Shown: in pieces, positions 17,214-25,615 of the stretch
Layout: each line of letters opens with the position of its first letter
How positions within the stretch are numbered: the stretch's first letter is position 1
Assembly (NCBI RefSeq): GCF_031453555.1
Contig: NZ_JAVIZM010000001.1
Span: 2,425,001 to 2,489,000 of the forward strand
DNA length: 64,000 nt
Direction: 5' to 3'
From: Bacillus sp. SLBN-46
GTDB taxonomy: Bacteria > Bacillota > Bacilli > Bacillales > Cytobacillaceae
Program-made: the position numbers and the translations under genes
The notes under the pieces: generated by a model
The model's database searches: none
Seen by the model: only the letters and a program-made list of their open reading frames with translations
Told to the model about the DNA's origin: nothing

Positions 17214-17831
17214 ATGCAAAAAGCACAAATACCAACATACGAACGGATTGCAATTGATTTGGCCAGTAGAATATATGATGGAAAGTTTAAAGTAGGAGAA
17301 AAGATTCATGGAAGGTCCACTTTAGCAAGCGAATACAAAGTATCTCCCGAAACAGTTCGTAGAGCGATTAAAATATTGGAGGATGTGGAGATCGTCCAAT
17401 CCACAAAAGGCAGTGGGATTGTTATCTCCTCTAGAGAGAATGCCTATAAATATATTCACCGTTTTTCTAACCTTGAGAGTATTAAAGACCTTGAAAAGCA
17501 GATGAACACACTAATTAATGAACGGGATAGATTAGATGAGCAGTTATTTGAAACATTAAGAAAAATTATGGATTACTCAGGAAAACTTCGTCATACGAAT
17601 CCATTAGCCCCTATTGAGGTAGAGGTTTTTCCAGGTTGTACTCATATTGGTCAAACAATTTCGGAGACCAAGTTTTGGCAAAATACTGGTGGAACTGTCA
17701 TTGGTATGAAACGAAAGGGTGAGTTGATTATTTCACCAGGGCCCTACGCATTAATTATGGAGGGGGATATACTCCTAATTATAGGTGATGATCAAACATA
17801 CGATAGGGTGCTTCATTTTTTACACGACTGA
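17214..17831 (+). CDS. GntR-family regulator with RCK_C (TrkA-C) domain, BusR-like
   Basis: A 205-residue regulator in two parts. Residues about 5-75 form a GntR winged helix (KVGEKIHGRSTLASEYKVSP, then ETVRRAIKILEDVEIV). A coiled-coil linker (about 80-125, LEKQMNTLINERDRLDEQL) leads to a C-terminal RCK_C domain (GGTVIGMKRKGELIISPGP, DILLIIGDDQ). This is the architecture of BusR, the c-di-AMP-responsive repressor of the BusA osmolyte importer in Lactococcus and Streptococcus, and the neighbouring convergent genes encode exactly such an importer. The ATG at 17214 follows GGTGGAGG. That it binds c-di-AMP and controls opuF is inference from architecture and context. Confidence 0.85.
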   Translation: MQKAQIPTYERIAIDLASRIYDGKFKVGEKIHGRSTLASEYKVSPETVRRAIKILEDVEIVQSTKGSGIVISSRENAYKYIHRFSNLESIKDLEKQMNTLINERDRLDEQLFETLRKIMDYSGKLRHTNPLAPIEVEVFPGCTHIGQTISETKFWQNTGGTVIGMKRKGELIISPGPYALIMEGDILLIIGDDQTYDRVLHFLHD

Positions 17832-17834
17832 ACA

Positions 17835-17874
17835 CAAAGAAGAGGCAGCCTTTTAAGGGTCTGCCTCTTCTTTG
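17835..17874. terminator. Bidirectional terminator between the BusR-like gene and opuFB
   Basis: CAAAGAAGAGGCAG (17835-17848) and CTGCCTCTTCTTTG (17861-17874) are perfect 14-base arms around a twelve-base loop, serving the two convergent units. Confidence 0.85.
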
Positions 17875-17893
17875 TCTATGGAATGATATTTTA

Positions 17894-19456
17894 TTAAAGT
17901 AAACCTTCTTCATTCAGGAATTCTTTGGCTACTTTTGCGGGTGACTGTTTGAGACTGTCCACCTTATAATTCAACTCACGCATTTTTTCGTCTGTAAGTT
18001 TCCCTGAGAGAGAGTTCAAGACTTTTTTTAGCTCTGGGTGTTCCTTCAAGGTTTCTTCCTTAATAATAGGTACTGCGTAATATGGTGGGAAGAAATTTTT
18101 ATCATCTTCTAATACCTTTAATTGGAAGGCTTCAAGTAAGCCGTCTGTAGAAAACGCATCAATTACATCACTCTTATGGTTCTTGAGAGCAGTATAGCGT
18201 AGTCCACCATCTACTGCTTTAACATCTTTAAATGTCATATTATAAGTCTTAGAAAGTCCAATTAACCCATCTTCACGATTAGGAAATTCTATCGTTGGTC
18301 CCATGATTAGTCCGCTGCTCACTTTAGCAAGGTCGGAAATGGTCTTTAAATTATATTGTTTAGCTGTGTCTTGTCTTACTGCCAAAGCATACGTATTATT
18401 AAATCCGATTGGTTTTAATAATTCTATATCATATTTTTTCTTAAATTCTTTTTGAACATAATTATAGACTTGATCCGGATTACTTTGTGGAGGTTGGTTT
18501 AAAATATTTACCAAGCCTGTGCCGGTATATTCCACATATAAATCAATATCTCCGTTTTTAAGTGCGCTAAAGGCTACCTGACTACCGCCAAGATTCAGCT
18601 TTCTCTCAACTTGGATATCTGTCTTATTTTCGATTAAATCGGCAAGCATATTTCCTAATATTAATTGTTCACTAAAGTTTTTTGAACCAATGACAATCTT
18701 TTCTTCTGCATTTGCTGTTGAATACACTTTAAAGGTGCCAGCAGCTACCAATAGTAAGGACGCAAGGGCAATCATAACTTTTTTTGCTCTTTTTCCATTT
18801 TTAACAGAATTCTTGGACGTGTTTTTCTTGCTAGTATAAGAAAGTGAAGCTTCAAGTTTTCCAACAACAAAGTCAATCAAGAGGGCTAAAATACATGCCG
18901 GTATTGCTCCAGCTAAAATCATGTTGTTATCAACAGTTTGTACTCCGGAGAATACTAAATAACCAAGACCACCTGCACCTACAAAGGCAGCAATCGTCAT
19001 TAAACCAACAGCAGTAACTGCTGAAATTCTGATACCCGCCATAATCATCGGGAAGGCAAGTGGTAATTGAACCTTTCTCATCGTTTGACTTTTGGTCAGA
19101 CCGATACCTTTGGCGGCTTCCAGAATGTCTCCATCAATGTTTGTTAATCCCGTATACGTATTCTTTACAATAGGGAGGAGAGAATATAGCACGACCATTA
19201 CAATTGCTGGATTACTACCTATCCCAATAAATGGTATGAGGAAGCCGAGTAAAGCTAAGCTTGGAACAGCTTGAATAACATTTGTAGTTCCAATTATTGG
19301 CTTTGAAAGCTTTGGTTCATTTGAAATTAAGATTCCAAGTGGAATACCGATAATAATAGCAATGAGTACAGAAATGATGCTTAAATAAAGATGTTGTCCA
19401 AGTAAGTCGGTAATTTGTTCATAGTTTGAAGTTACATAGTTCCAAAAATTACTCAT
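17894..19456 (-). CDS. opuFB: Osmolyte ABC importer, permease fused to substrate-binding protein (OpuFB-type)
   Basis: A 520-residue hybrid. Residues about 1-215 are a BPD_transp_1 permease with the EAA loop (EAAKGIGLTKSQTMRKVQLP). After a basic linker and a membrane segment (about 228-246), residues 250-520 form an OpuAC/ProX-type extracytoplasmic binding domain (EKIVIGSKNFSEQLILGNML, DLYVEYTGTG, FNNTYALAVR). This order matches OpuF of Bacillus infantis and resembles Lactococcus BusAB. Likely substrates are glycine betaine and related compatible solutes. The ATG at 19456 overlaps the opuFA stop (TGATG); a TTG one codon earlier is an alternative. The C-terminus faces the BusR-like gene. Confidence 0.9.
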   Translation of the reverse strand: MSNFWNYVTSNYEQITDLLGQHLYLSIISVLIAIIIGIPLGILISNEPKLSKPIIGTTNVIQAVPSLALLGFLIPFIGIGSNPAIVMVVLYSLLPIVKNTYTGLTNIDGDILEAAKGIGLTKSQTMRKVQLPLAFPMIMAGIRISAVTAVGLMTIAAFVGAGGLGYLVFSGVQTVDNNMILAGAIPACILALLIDFVVGKLEASLSYTSKKNTSKNSVKNGKRAKKVMIALASLLLVAAGTFKVYSTANAEEKIVIGSKNFSEQLILGNMLADLIENKTDIQVERKLNLGGSQVAFSALKNGDIDLYVEYTGTGLVNILNQPPQSNPDQVYNYVQKEFKKKYDIELLKPIGFNNTYALAVRQDTAKQYNLKTISDLAKVSSGLIMGPTIEFPNREDGLIGLSKTYNMTFKDVKAVDGGLRYTALKNHKSDVIDAFSTDGLLEAFQLKVLEDDKNFFPPYYAVPIIKEETLKEHPELKKVLNSLSGKLTDEKMRELNYKVDSLKQSPAKVAKEFLNEEGLL

Positions 19457-20586
19457 CAAAATGCCACCTCCAAATCAATTAGTTGGCTACTTAATGCGGA
19501 TAATATACTGCTTCTTGTTATTAGACCAGTTAACTGGTTAGTATGATTTACAACGGGTAAATAACCAATTTTATGTTCATTCATCATTGCTAACACGGAG
19601 ATTAAATTGGCATCTTGTGAAACGGATAATACCTTTTTCTCCATAACAAGTTCGATTGAAGTGTTCCGATTAAGCAGCTGGATGCTTTTTAATGTAACTA
19701 GCCCCTTAAGGAAGTTGCTTTTGTCAGTGACCATTAAACTATCCACTTTATTTTCTTTCATGATCTCAATCGCCTGTAATACGTTTCGCATTGCATTAAT
19801 TTTAATTGGATGATGAATCATAATATCCTCTGCCAATAATAATTCAGGATTGTTCCAAACCCTTCTTTTTCCAATAAAGTCTTCTACAAAGTCATTAGCA
19901 GGATTTTTAAGAATATTTTCCGGTGTATCATATTGTAGAATATCACCATCTTTTAATATACAGATTTTGTCTGCTATTTTAATAGCTTCATCCATGTCAT
20001 GGGTAACAAAGATAATAGTTTTATTAAGTTCCTTTTGCATTTGGAATAGTTCATCCTGCAGAGAGCTTCTTGTAACTGGGTCTAGTGCGCTGAAGGGTTC
20101 ATCCATTAAGATGATATCGGAGTTTGTCGAGAAGGCTCTTGCTACACCAACTCTTTGCTGTTGACCACCACTTAACTCTTTTGGGAACCGGTGTAAATAT
20201 TCATTTGGTTCTAAACCTACCAAAGAAAGCAATTCCTTTGTCTTTTCCTCAATTGCCTCCGGCTCTTCTCCTTTAAGTTTAGGAATTAATTCTAAGTTCT
20301 CTTCGATGGTCATATGAGGAAATAGCCCGGTGTTTTGAATGACATATCCAATATTCCTGCGGAGTTCTATTGGATTCATTTTTGAAATATCTGTTCCATT
20401 GACAAATATACTTCCAGAGGTTGGTTGAATTAATTTATTGATCATTTTAAGCAATGTTGTTTTCCCACACCCACTGGGCCCTATAAAAACAACTAATTGA
20501 CCAGCCTCTATTTCTAATGAGAAAGGATTAATGATGGTTTTGTTGCGGTATTTTTTTACGATGTTCTTAAACTCTATCAAATTCAT
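19456..20586 (-). CDS. opuFA: Osmolyte ABC importer ATPase with CBS domains (OpuFA-type)
   Basis: A 376-residue ATPase energising OpuFB. Walker A is GPSGCGKTT, the Q-loop is YVIQNTGLFPHM, the signature is LSGGQQQRVGVARAF, Walker B is IILMDEPFSALDP, and the switch is VTHDMDEA. The C-terminal third (about 250-376) carries two CBS motifs (NAMRNVLQAIEIMKENKVD and VLAMMNEHKIGYLPVVNH), the module by which OpuA-type ATPases sense ionic strength or c-di-AMP. The ATG at 20586 follows TAGGGGG; the open frame to 20634 is not needed. The promoter upstream is straddled by an inverted repeat (20620-20650). Confidence 0.9.
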   Translation of the reverse strand: MNLIEFKNIVKKYRNKTIINPFSLEIEAGQLVVFIGPSGCGKTTLLKMINKLIQPTSGSIFVNGTDISKMNPIELRRNIGYVIQNTGLFPHMTIEENLELIPKLKGEEPEAIEEKTKELLSLVGLEPNEYLHRFPKELSGGQQQRVGVARAFSTNSDIILMDEPFSALDPVTRSSLQDELFQMQKELNKTIIFVTHDMDEAIKIADKICILKDGDILQYDTPENILKNPANDFVEDFIGKRRVWNNPELLLAEDIMIHHPIKINAMRNVLQAIEIMKENKVDSLMVTDKSNFLKGLVTLKSIQLLNRNTSIELVMEKKVLSVSQDANLISVLAMMNEHKIGYLPVVNHTNQLTGLITRSSILSALSSQLIDLEVAF

Positions 20587-20619
20587 TCCCCCTAAATAAT
20601 AATTACTTACCCGAAAAAC

Positions 20620-20659
20620 TAACAACTTAATCATAACATAAAGGTTGTTACTTTGTCGA
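20620..20659 (-). promoter_or_regulatory. opuFA promoter overlapped by an inverted-repeat operator
   Basis: On the minus strand a TCGACA -35 (20654-20659) and a TATGAT -10 (20630-20635) are 18 bases apart. The inverted repeat TAACAAC (20620-20626) / GTTGTTA (20644-20650) places one arm in the spacer and the other just downstream of the -10, the position of a repressor site. The natural candidate is the GntR/RCK_C protein encoded at 17214-17831, but the motif-regulator link is inferred. Confidence 0.55.
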
Positions 20660-20762
20660 ATCAGGCGGTTTAGGTCATATTTGATAGAGTGTAATTTTAG
20701 TAGTTATAACAAGAAAATGGTAAAATGAAACTAATATAAATAATTAAGATGAGGGGGATTGT

Positions 20763-21446
20763 ATGGGGAATATTCGTGATAAGTTGAGTATAAAGTTTTT
20801 TCTTTTTCTCTTGTTCGCTTTTTTATTGATTCATGTCCCGCTTCTTGGAAGTTATATAAAAATAATCAATACCCTCATCCATGAATCGGGTCACGCAATG
20901 ATTGCTTTACTCAGTGGGAAAGTAGAGCGTATTTCTTTATTTATGAATTCTGAAGGAGTTACGTATAGCAGCCAGTCGACATGGATCGGTAGTTTCGTGA
21001 CAAGTCTTGCTGGATATATATTCGCTTCATTTATGGCATTTTTATCTTTTTTATTTATTGGTAAAAATAAACAAACGATCTTAATTGATATTTTGTTAGG
21101 GTTTATCTTCTTAAATCTAATTTTTTGGGTACGAAATCCTTATGGGGTATTTTGGCTTTGTTCATTCGCAGTGGGTTTTCTTTTTTTACTTATTAAAGGA
21201 AGTCAAAACGTAAGAGATCATTCATTATTATTAATAGCATCTATTTTACTTGTTGACTCGGTCAATAGTGCTTTTGAAATTCTATATATAAGCTTTTTTC
21301 AACCTTATGCAGCAGGGGATGCGGCAAATCTTGCACGTTTAACGGTGATTATCCCTGCACAAATCTGGGGAATCTTTTTCTTCCTTCAAGCTATTTGGTT
21401 TTGTTATTTTGGATTAAAAAGAGGCTATTATAGACTAGGCAAATAA
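20763..21446 (+). CDS. M50-like membrane metallopeptidase
   Basis: A 227-residue membrane protein with about six hydrophobic segments and a zinc-protease motif HESGH at residues 40-44, within INTLIHESGHAMIALLSGKV. This fits the peptidase M50B-like group. The second zinc-ligand motif typical of site-2 proteases is not obvious; NPYGVFW near residue 125 may correspond. The ATG follows GAGGGGGATTGT. It is divergent from opuFA and ends in a weak hairpin. Substrate unknown; whether it is proteolytically active is uncertain. Confidence 0.75.
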   Translation: MGNIRDKLSIKFFLFLLFAFLLIHVPLLGSYIKIINTLIHESGHAMIALLSGKVERISLFMNSEGVTYSSQSTWIGSFVTSLAGYIFASFMAFLSFLFIGKNKQTILIDILLGFIFLNLIFWVRNPYGVFWLCSFAVGFLFLLIKGSQNVRDHSLLLIASILLVDSVNSAFEILYISFFQPYAAGDAANLARLTVIIPAQIWGIFFFLQAIWFCYFGLKRGYYRLGK

Positions 21447-21453
21447 GGAGAAA

Positions 21454-21495
21454 GCTGACCCAAAAGCTATGAAGATTCTGGCCATATGAGTCAGC
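21454..21495. terminator. Weak hairpin between convergent genes
   Basis: GCTGAC (21454-21459) and GTCAGC (21490-21495) form a short stem with a long loop. It resembles a decayed GAGGCTGACTC-type terminator. Confidence 0.35.
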
Positions 21496-21507
21496 AATTT
21501 ACCGTAA

Positions 21508-21633
21508 TTATTTACCTATGTCTTTTTTTGTAATCTCACTTCGAATACTAGTTTCCTTAGAAAATTCGGTGTCTTGTTTCTTATTGTTTGGATATTTATT
21601 TTTACGTTCACGGTTATCGTTACGATTTGTCAT
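21508..21633 (-). CDS. Small hydrophilic protein of 41 residues
   Basis: An ATG at 21633 preceded by a strong AAAGGAGG opens a 41-residue frame that starts MTNRNDNRERKNKYPNNKKQ and ends KKDIGK. It is very rich in Asn, Lys, Arg and Asp, with no hydrophobic segment or cysteine, and is probably disordered and basic. Such composition is common among minor small acid-soluble spore proteins of Bacillaceae, but I cannot match it to a named Ssp. It is separated from the nitronate monooxygenase gene by that gene's terminator, so it has its own transcript. Confidence 0.6.
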   Translation of the reverse strand: MTNRNDNRERKNKYPNNKKQDTEFSKETSIRSEITKKDIGK

Positions 21634-21716
21634 GATTGTTACCTCCTTTCAGCGTCTTCTGAAATTATTTTTTGCATCGAATGTTTTTTTACTCCCGATT
21701 TTTATTTTGTTTCGAA

Positions 21717-21761
21717 AATAAAAGCTCGACCGTATCAAAATGATATGGTCGAGCTTTTATT
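21717..21761 (-). terminator. Terminator of the nitronate monooxygenase gene
   Basis: A long stem of ATAAAAGCTCGACC and GGTCGAGCTTTTAT, extended by TATCA/TGATA, overlaps the end of the gene; the stop codon lies in the outer arm. Confidence 0.85.
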
Positions 21762-22737
21762 ATGATAGTGGTAATATTGAATCCATTTGTGCGGAACGAT
21801 ACTCTTCTGTAAGATTATCAATAATTTTTTGGACCGGAAGGATGTCTTTAATTTCATCCACCCGGGCTCCAGCAAACACAAGTCCATTTTCAACATCACC
21901 CGAAACGGAAGTTAGTAATGAATCTAATGTGCAAAACCGGTAAGAGCAATTTTTTAAACAATCATGGCATTTCGCGATTTTTAGTTTATTTGAACCACTA
22001 ATTAATTTAGTAAAGTTGTTATTTATTGCTCTGCCTTGCAGTCCAACGGTGGTTTTCACAAGGACCAAATCTTCTTTATTTGCGTTTACATATTTTTCCT
22101 TAAATGCTAATGGAGCATCACATTCCTCACTTGCTACGAACCTCGTCCCCATTTGTACTCCAGACGCTCCCATGGACAGTGCTTTTGCAATATCAAATCC
22201 ATTCATGATTCCTCCAGCTGCGATAACAGGTATGGATACTGCATCAACAATTTCTGGTAGGATTTCGAACATCGGACGATCTGTTCCAAGATGTCCTCCA
22301 GCCTCAAAACCTTCTACGACCACGGCCGCTGCTCCGAGCCGTTCAGAAATTTTTGCTAGTTTTGCTGAAGAGACAATGGAAATAACAGGTATTCCAGCTT
22401 GTTTTCCCCAAGAATACATATCTCTAGAGATTCCCGCGCCGGAAATAATAAAATCAACCTTCTCTTCTAAAGCGGCTTTCATTTTTTCAGCAAAGTCATT
22501 CATGGCAAATAGGACATTTACACCTATGTACCCTGCACCCTTAATACGGTCCTTGGCTTTTCGGATATGTGTTCGCATCTCATCTACGGTTATTCCAGTA
22601 CCAGATATAATCCCAATTCCTCCTGCGTTTGCGACAGCCGAAGCTAACTTGCTTAGTGAGATACCTACGCCCATACCTCCCTGTATAATCGGTACCTTTG
22701 GCATCATATGTCCAACTTTTAATTGTGGAAAATTCAA
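21760..22737 (-). CDS. Nitronate monooxygenase family protein (FMN-dependent)
   Basis: A 325-residue TIM-barrel flavoprotein of the 2-nitropropane dioxygenase/nitronate monooxygenase family. It has PIIQGGMGVGISLSKLASAV at the N-terminus, the FMN-binding GGHLGTDRP region, PVIAAGGIMNGFDIAKAL, and GASGVQMGTRFVAS. The enzyme oxidises alkyl nitronates such as propionate 3-nitronate. A Cys-rich stretch near residues 255-275 (KCHDCLKNCSYRFC) is notable and could bind a metal or form disulfides. The ATG has no strong site but is preceded by GAGGTAATGAATTG-like sequence. Monocistronic. Confidence 0.85.
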   Translation of the reverse strand: MNFPQLKVGHMMPKVPIIQGGMGVGISLSKLASAVANAGGIGIISGTGITVDEMRTHIRKAKDRIKGAGYIGVNVLFAMNDFAEKMKAALEEKVDFIISGAGISRDMYSWGKQAGIPVISIVSSAKLAKISERLGAAAVVVEGFEAGGHLGTDRPMFEILPEIVDAVSIPVIAAGGIMNGFDIAKALSMGASGVQMGTRFVASEECDAPLAFKEKYVNANKEDLVLVKTTVGLQGRAINNNFTKLISGSNKLKIAKCHDCLKNCSYRFCTLDSLLTSVSGDVENGLVFAGARVDEIKDILPVQKIIDNLTEEYRSAQMDSILPLS

Positions 22738-22922
22738 TTCATTACCTCATTTCAATGTTTAGTTACTTCTCCTGAATCATAACATTCGAATTTATATATG
22801 TCTGTGATTACTATCACCTGGTCATATAAGTAGGTTTTATACTTTGTAAATTTATTTGGATAATAGTAATCTTAAGGTAACAAACTACTAAACGTTATGG
22901 ATAGAGATGGGAAGGTGTAGGT

Positions 22923-24176
22923 ATGGTCAAGCTTTTTACAGATATTGATTTAGATGGACTTGGGTGTGGACTGATTGCAAAAATGGCTTTTGGGGATAAG
23001 GTCAATGTATATTATTGTTCATATCGAAATCTCAATCAAAGAGTTGAGTCAGTAATCACAAATCCAGAGAATGCTGAGGAAGAAATCTATATTACCGATT
23101 TAGCAGTAAATCAGCTAATCAAGAAGAAACTCGAAATACGTTATCAGCAGGGGAAACATGTTCAAATGATTGATCACCATGTAACAGCCATGCATTTTAA
23201 CCAATATAAATGGGGTTTTGTAAAAACAGAATATGAAACAGGAAATCTAACTTGTGCAACATCTTTGTTTTATGATTACTTAATTGAGAATCAAATAATA
23301 GAGCGAAATACTGCTTTAGAGGAGTTTATTGAATTAGTTCGACAGTATGATACTTGGGAATGGGATCAAAACAATAATGTAACAGCAAAACGGTTAAATG
23401 ATTTGTTTTATATTTTGAATCGGGAAAAGTTCGAAGAAGAAATGCTAAAAAGGTTAACTGAAAATAAAGAATCATTTATGTTAAATGAGACTGAAAATTT
23501 GCTTCTTGATATTGAAGAACAGAAAATTAGTCGCTATATTCATTCTAAAAGCAGGCAAATGGTTCAGACCTTTGTTGATGATTACTGCGTAGGAGTTGTT
23601 CATGCGGAGCAGTATTTATCGGAGCTTGGGAATGCCTTAAACAATCTTTATCCCCATTTGGATATGATTGTCCTATTAAATGTGAGTGGTAAGAAAATGG
23701 GTTTCCGCACCATTCATGATGAGGTCAATGTGGCTGAATTTGCTAAGAGATATGGGGGAGGGGGTCATCCTAAAGCATCTGGTTCAGAAATGACAAGTGA
23801 GGCATTTAAATTATTTATTGAGAATATTTTTGAATTCATGCCACTTAAACCAGATTCAGATCGAAATGAATACAATGTGAAAAATTCCACATCCGTTACA
23901 AGTTATCAAAATCAACAGGGCGAAAATTTTTATGTCCTGTCATCATCAGAGGATAACCCTTTCAGCATTTTACATAATGGAAAGAAATTGGAGGGAAGTT
24001 TTAACACATTTGCGGAGGCAGAAAGGTTTCTTAAACGAAATAATTCATGCTGGCTTCGTCCAGATCATGAATTTCTTAAATTTCTTTCGAACGTTCTTGG
24101 GGAATCACTTGAAGAGATAAAGGAAAATTACGATGAAATAATAAGCAGCAGAATAATGGATGTTATTGAACATTGA
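22923..24176 (+). CDS. nrnB: DHH-family phosphoesterase, NrnB/YngD-like
   Basis: A 417-residue DHH/DHHA1 phosphoesterase. Motif I is FTDIDLDGLGCG (residues about 5-16), the DHH motif is MIDHHVTA, and the DHHA1 domain ends with the RNA-phosphate-binding loop GGGGHPKASG. The closest known type is Bacillus NrnB (YngD), which degrades short oligoribonucleotides (nanoRNA) with Mn2+. An added C-terminal domain of about 120 residues follows the glycine-rich loop. The GTG-like upstream region gives an ATG after GGAAGGTGTAGGT. Monocistronic, with a terminator at 24179. Confidence 0.82.
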   Translation: MVKLFTDIDLDGLGCGLIAKMAFGDKVNVYYCSYRNLNQRVESVITNPENAEEEIYITDLAVNQLIKKKLEIRYQQGKHVQMIDHHVTAMHFNQYKWGFVKTEYETGNLTCATSLFYDYLIENQIIERNTALEEFIELVRQYDTWEWDQNNNVTAKRLNDLFYILNREKFEEEMLKRLTENKESFMLNETENLLLDIEEQKISRYIHSKSRQMVQTFVDDYCVGVVHAEQYLSELGNALNNLYPHLDMIVLLNVSGKKMGFRTIHDEVNVAEFAKRYGGGGHPKASGSEMTSEAFKLFIENIFEFMPLKPDSDRNEYNVKNSTSVTSYQNQQGENFYVLSSSEDNPFSILHNGKKLEGSFNTFAEAERFLKRNNSCWLRPDHEFLKFLSNVLGESLEEIKENYDEIISSRIMDVIEH

Positions 24177-24178
24177 GG

Positions 24179-24209
24179 AAGAGAGCTTAGTTTAATAAGC
24201 TCTCTTTTA
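24179..24209 (+). terminator. Terminator of the nrnB-like gene
   Basis: AAGAGAGCTTA (24179-24189) pairs with TAAGCTCTCTT (24196-24206) and is followed by T residues. Confidence 0.85.
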
Positions 24210-24420
24210 TTTTGGTAAATTTATCGTAGGTATTTCGGATTATTATTTCGAAATTGTAATTGTAGTGAAACAAAAAGTAAATCCAACAACATCATTCTGT
24301 AATGTTAGTAGGGTAATATAACACTGGGACCAAAACGCTAAAAATTGAGTATAAGAATTTGGGGGATAAAAAAATATCAATATACCTTTTTGAGTCAATC
24401 ATACACAACGGGGTGATAAA

Positions 24421-25408
24421 ATGGCTTCCACTTCAAATAGGAGTAAATATTTCGATAATGCAAAATTCATCTTGATATTTCTCGTAGTTTTTGGACATCT
24501 CATTAGTCCTTTAAAGGAACAGGATGGTTTTCTTTTTACTCTTTATACAATTATTTTCCTTTTCCACATGCCAGCTTTTATAATGATTTCAGGGTATTTC
24601 ACTAAAGGGTTTAATAAAAAAGGTTATTTATTCAAGTCAGTGAAAAAAATATTAATACCATATTTTATTTTTCAAATTATTTATTCCCTTTTCTATTATT
24701 TAAATGGTCAAGAAGAAAAGCTCGAAATAGATTTCTTACATCCGCACTGGACCCTTTGGTTTTTATTAAGTTTATTTTTTTGGAATTTATTATTATTTCT
24801 ATTTGCAAAAGTAAAATGGGTTGGTTTAGCCCTAGCAATCGTCATGGGTATTTGTATTGGCTATTTTGACCAAGTGGGAAGTTTTCTAAGCTTATCAAGA
24901 ACTTTTGTATTTTTCCCGTATTTCTTATTAGGGTATTTACTAAAAGAAAAATCAGCTTAAACGCCTTATTCGAACAAGGTATTCACTTCCAATTGGGTTA
25001 ATAATAATTGTTGGAACTCTTATATACTTTGGAACTGCTTTTCCGAAAGATGCTGTACCTTGGCTCCTAGGGGATACTTCCTATGCAAATATGGGTGGAA
25101 AGGGCATTTCAGATGGGTTAATTAGAGGGCTTCAATATGTACTAACCTTAATAGTTATCTATGGCTTCATGGTTCTAATTCCCTCAGCACACTTTAAGGT
25201 AACAAAAATAGGAGAAAGAACTCTCTATGTGTATTTGTTCCATGGATTTATTATTAAATCAGTTCAGATGTTTATACCAGATGAGAATTTACATCCTATT
25301 TTAGGAAATTACCTTTTTCTATTTATCTTCTCATTTATTATCTGTTTAATTCTTGGTAGTTACTTGATTAAGAAATATACTAGACCACTTGTTGAACTAC
25401 GAATATAA
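24421..25408 (+). pseudogene. Acyltransferase family 3 membrane protein, frameshifted
   Basis: The first frame (24421-24960) gives 179 residues with typical acyltransferase-3 features: FDNAKFILIFLVVFGH at the N-terminus, HMPAFIMISGYF, and FPYFLLGYLLK. It then stops at TAA. The next frame continues without a gap as KRLIRTRYSLPIGL, through several membrane segments, to the TAA at 25406-25408. Removing one A from the five-A run at 24947-24951 restores a single frame of 328 residues, the normal length for this family of O-acyltransferases. An ATG at 25091 lies inside the second part but has no good site. Either a recent frameshift or a homopolymer sequencing error. Confidence 0.85.
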
Positions 25409-25430
25409 AAATGAATAGTTATTGCAAAAG

Positions 25431-25478
25431 ATGATCTTGGTGCTTCCAAATACACTAGGGTCATTTTTTTATTTTTTT
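25431..25478 (+). terminator. Terminator after the acyltransferase pseudogene
   Basis: ATGATCTTGGTG (25431-25442) pairs with CACTAGGGTCAT (25453-25464), allowing four G-U pairs, and is followed by a long T run. Confidence 0.7.
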
Positions 25479-25615
25479 AAATACATTACCTTAAAAGATA
25501 AATTATTTTGAAAAAACATTCTACTTTCATTTAATAGTAATTTATTGTAAAATTATCAAGGATTTTGTTTATTGCTTTAACTTAGTATTATATTAAAGGG
25601 GAGAAAACAGAGAAA

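Noticed and set aside
22016..22762. A 248-residue open frame opposite the nitronate monooxygenase gene
   Set aside because: It is a shadow of a well-conserved gene, with a Ser/Pro/Ala-rich composition typical of antisense frames and no ribosome binding site.
24940..25090. Programmed frameshift in the acyltransferase gene
   Set aside because: A +1 shift would be needed and there is no stimulatory Shine-Dalgarno-like element or stem; a simple indel in the A run explains it.
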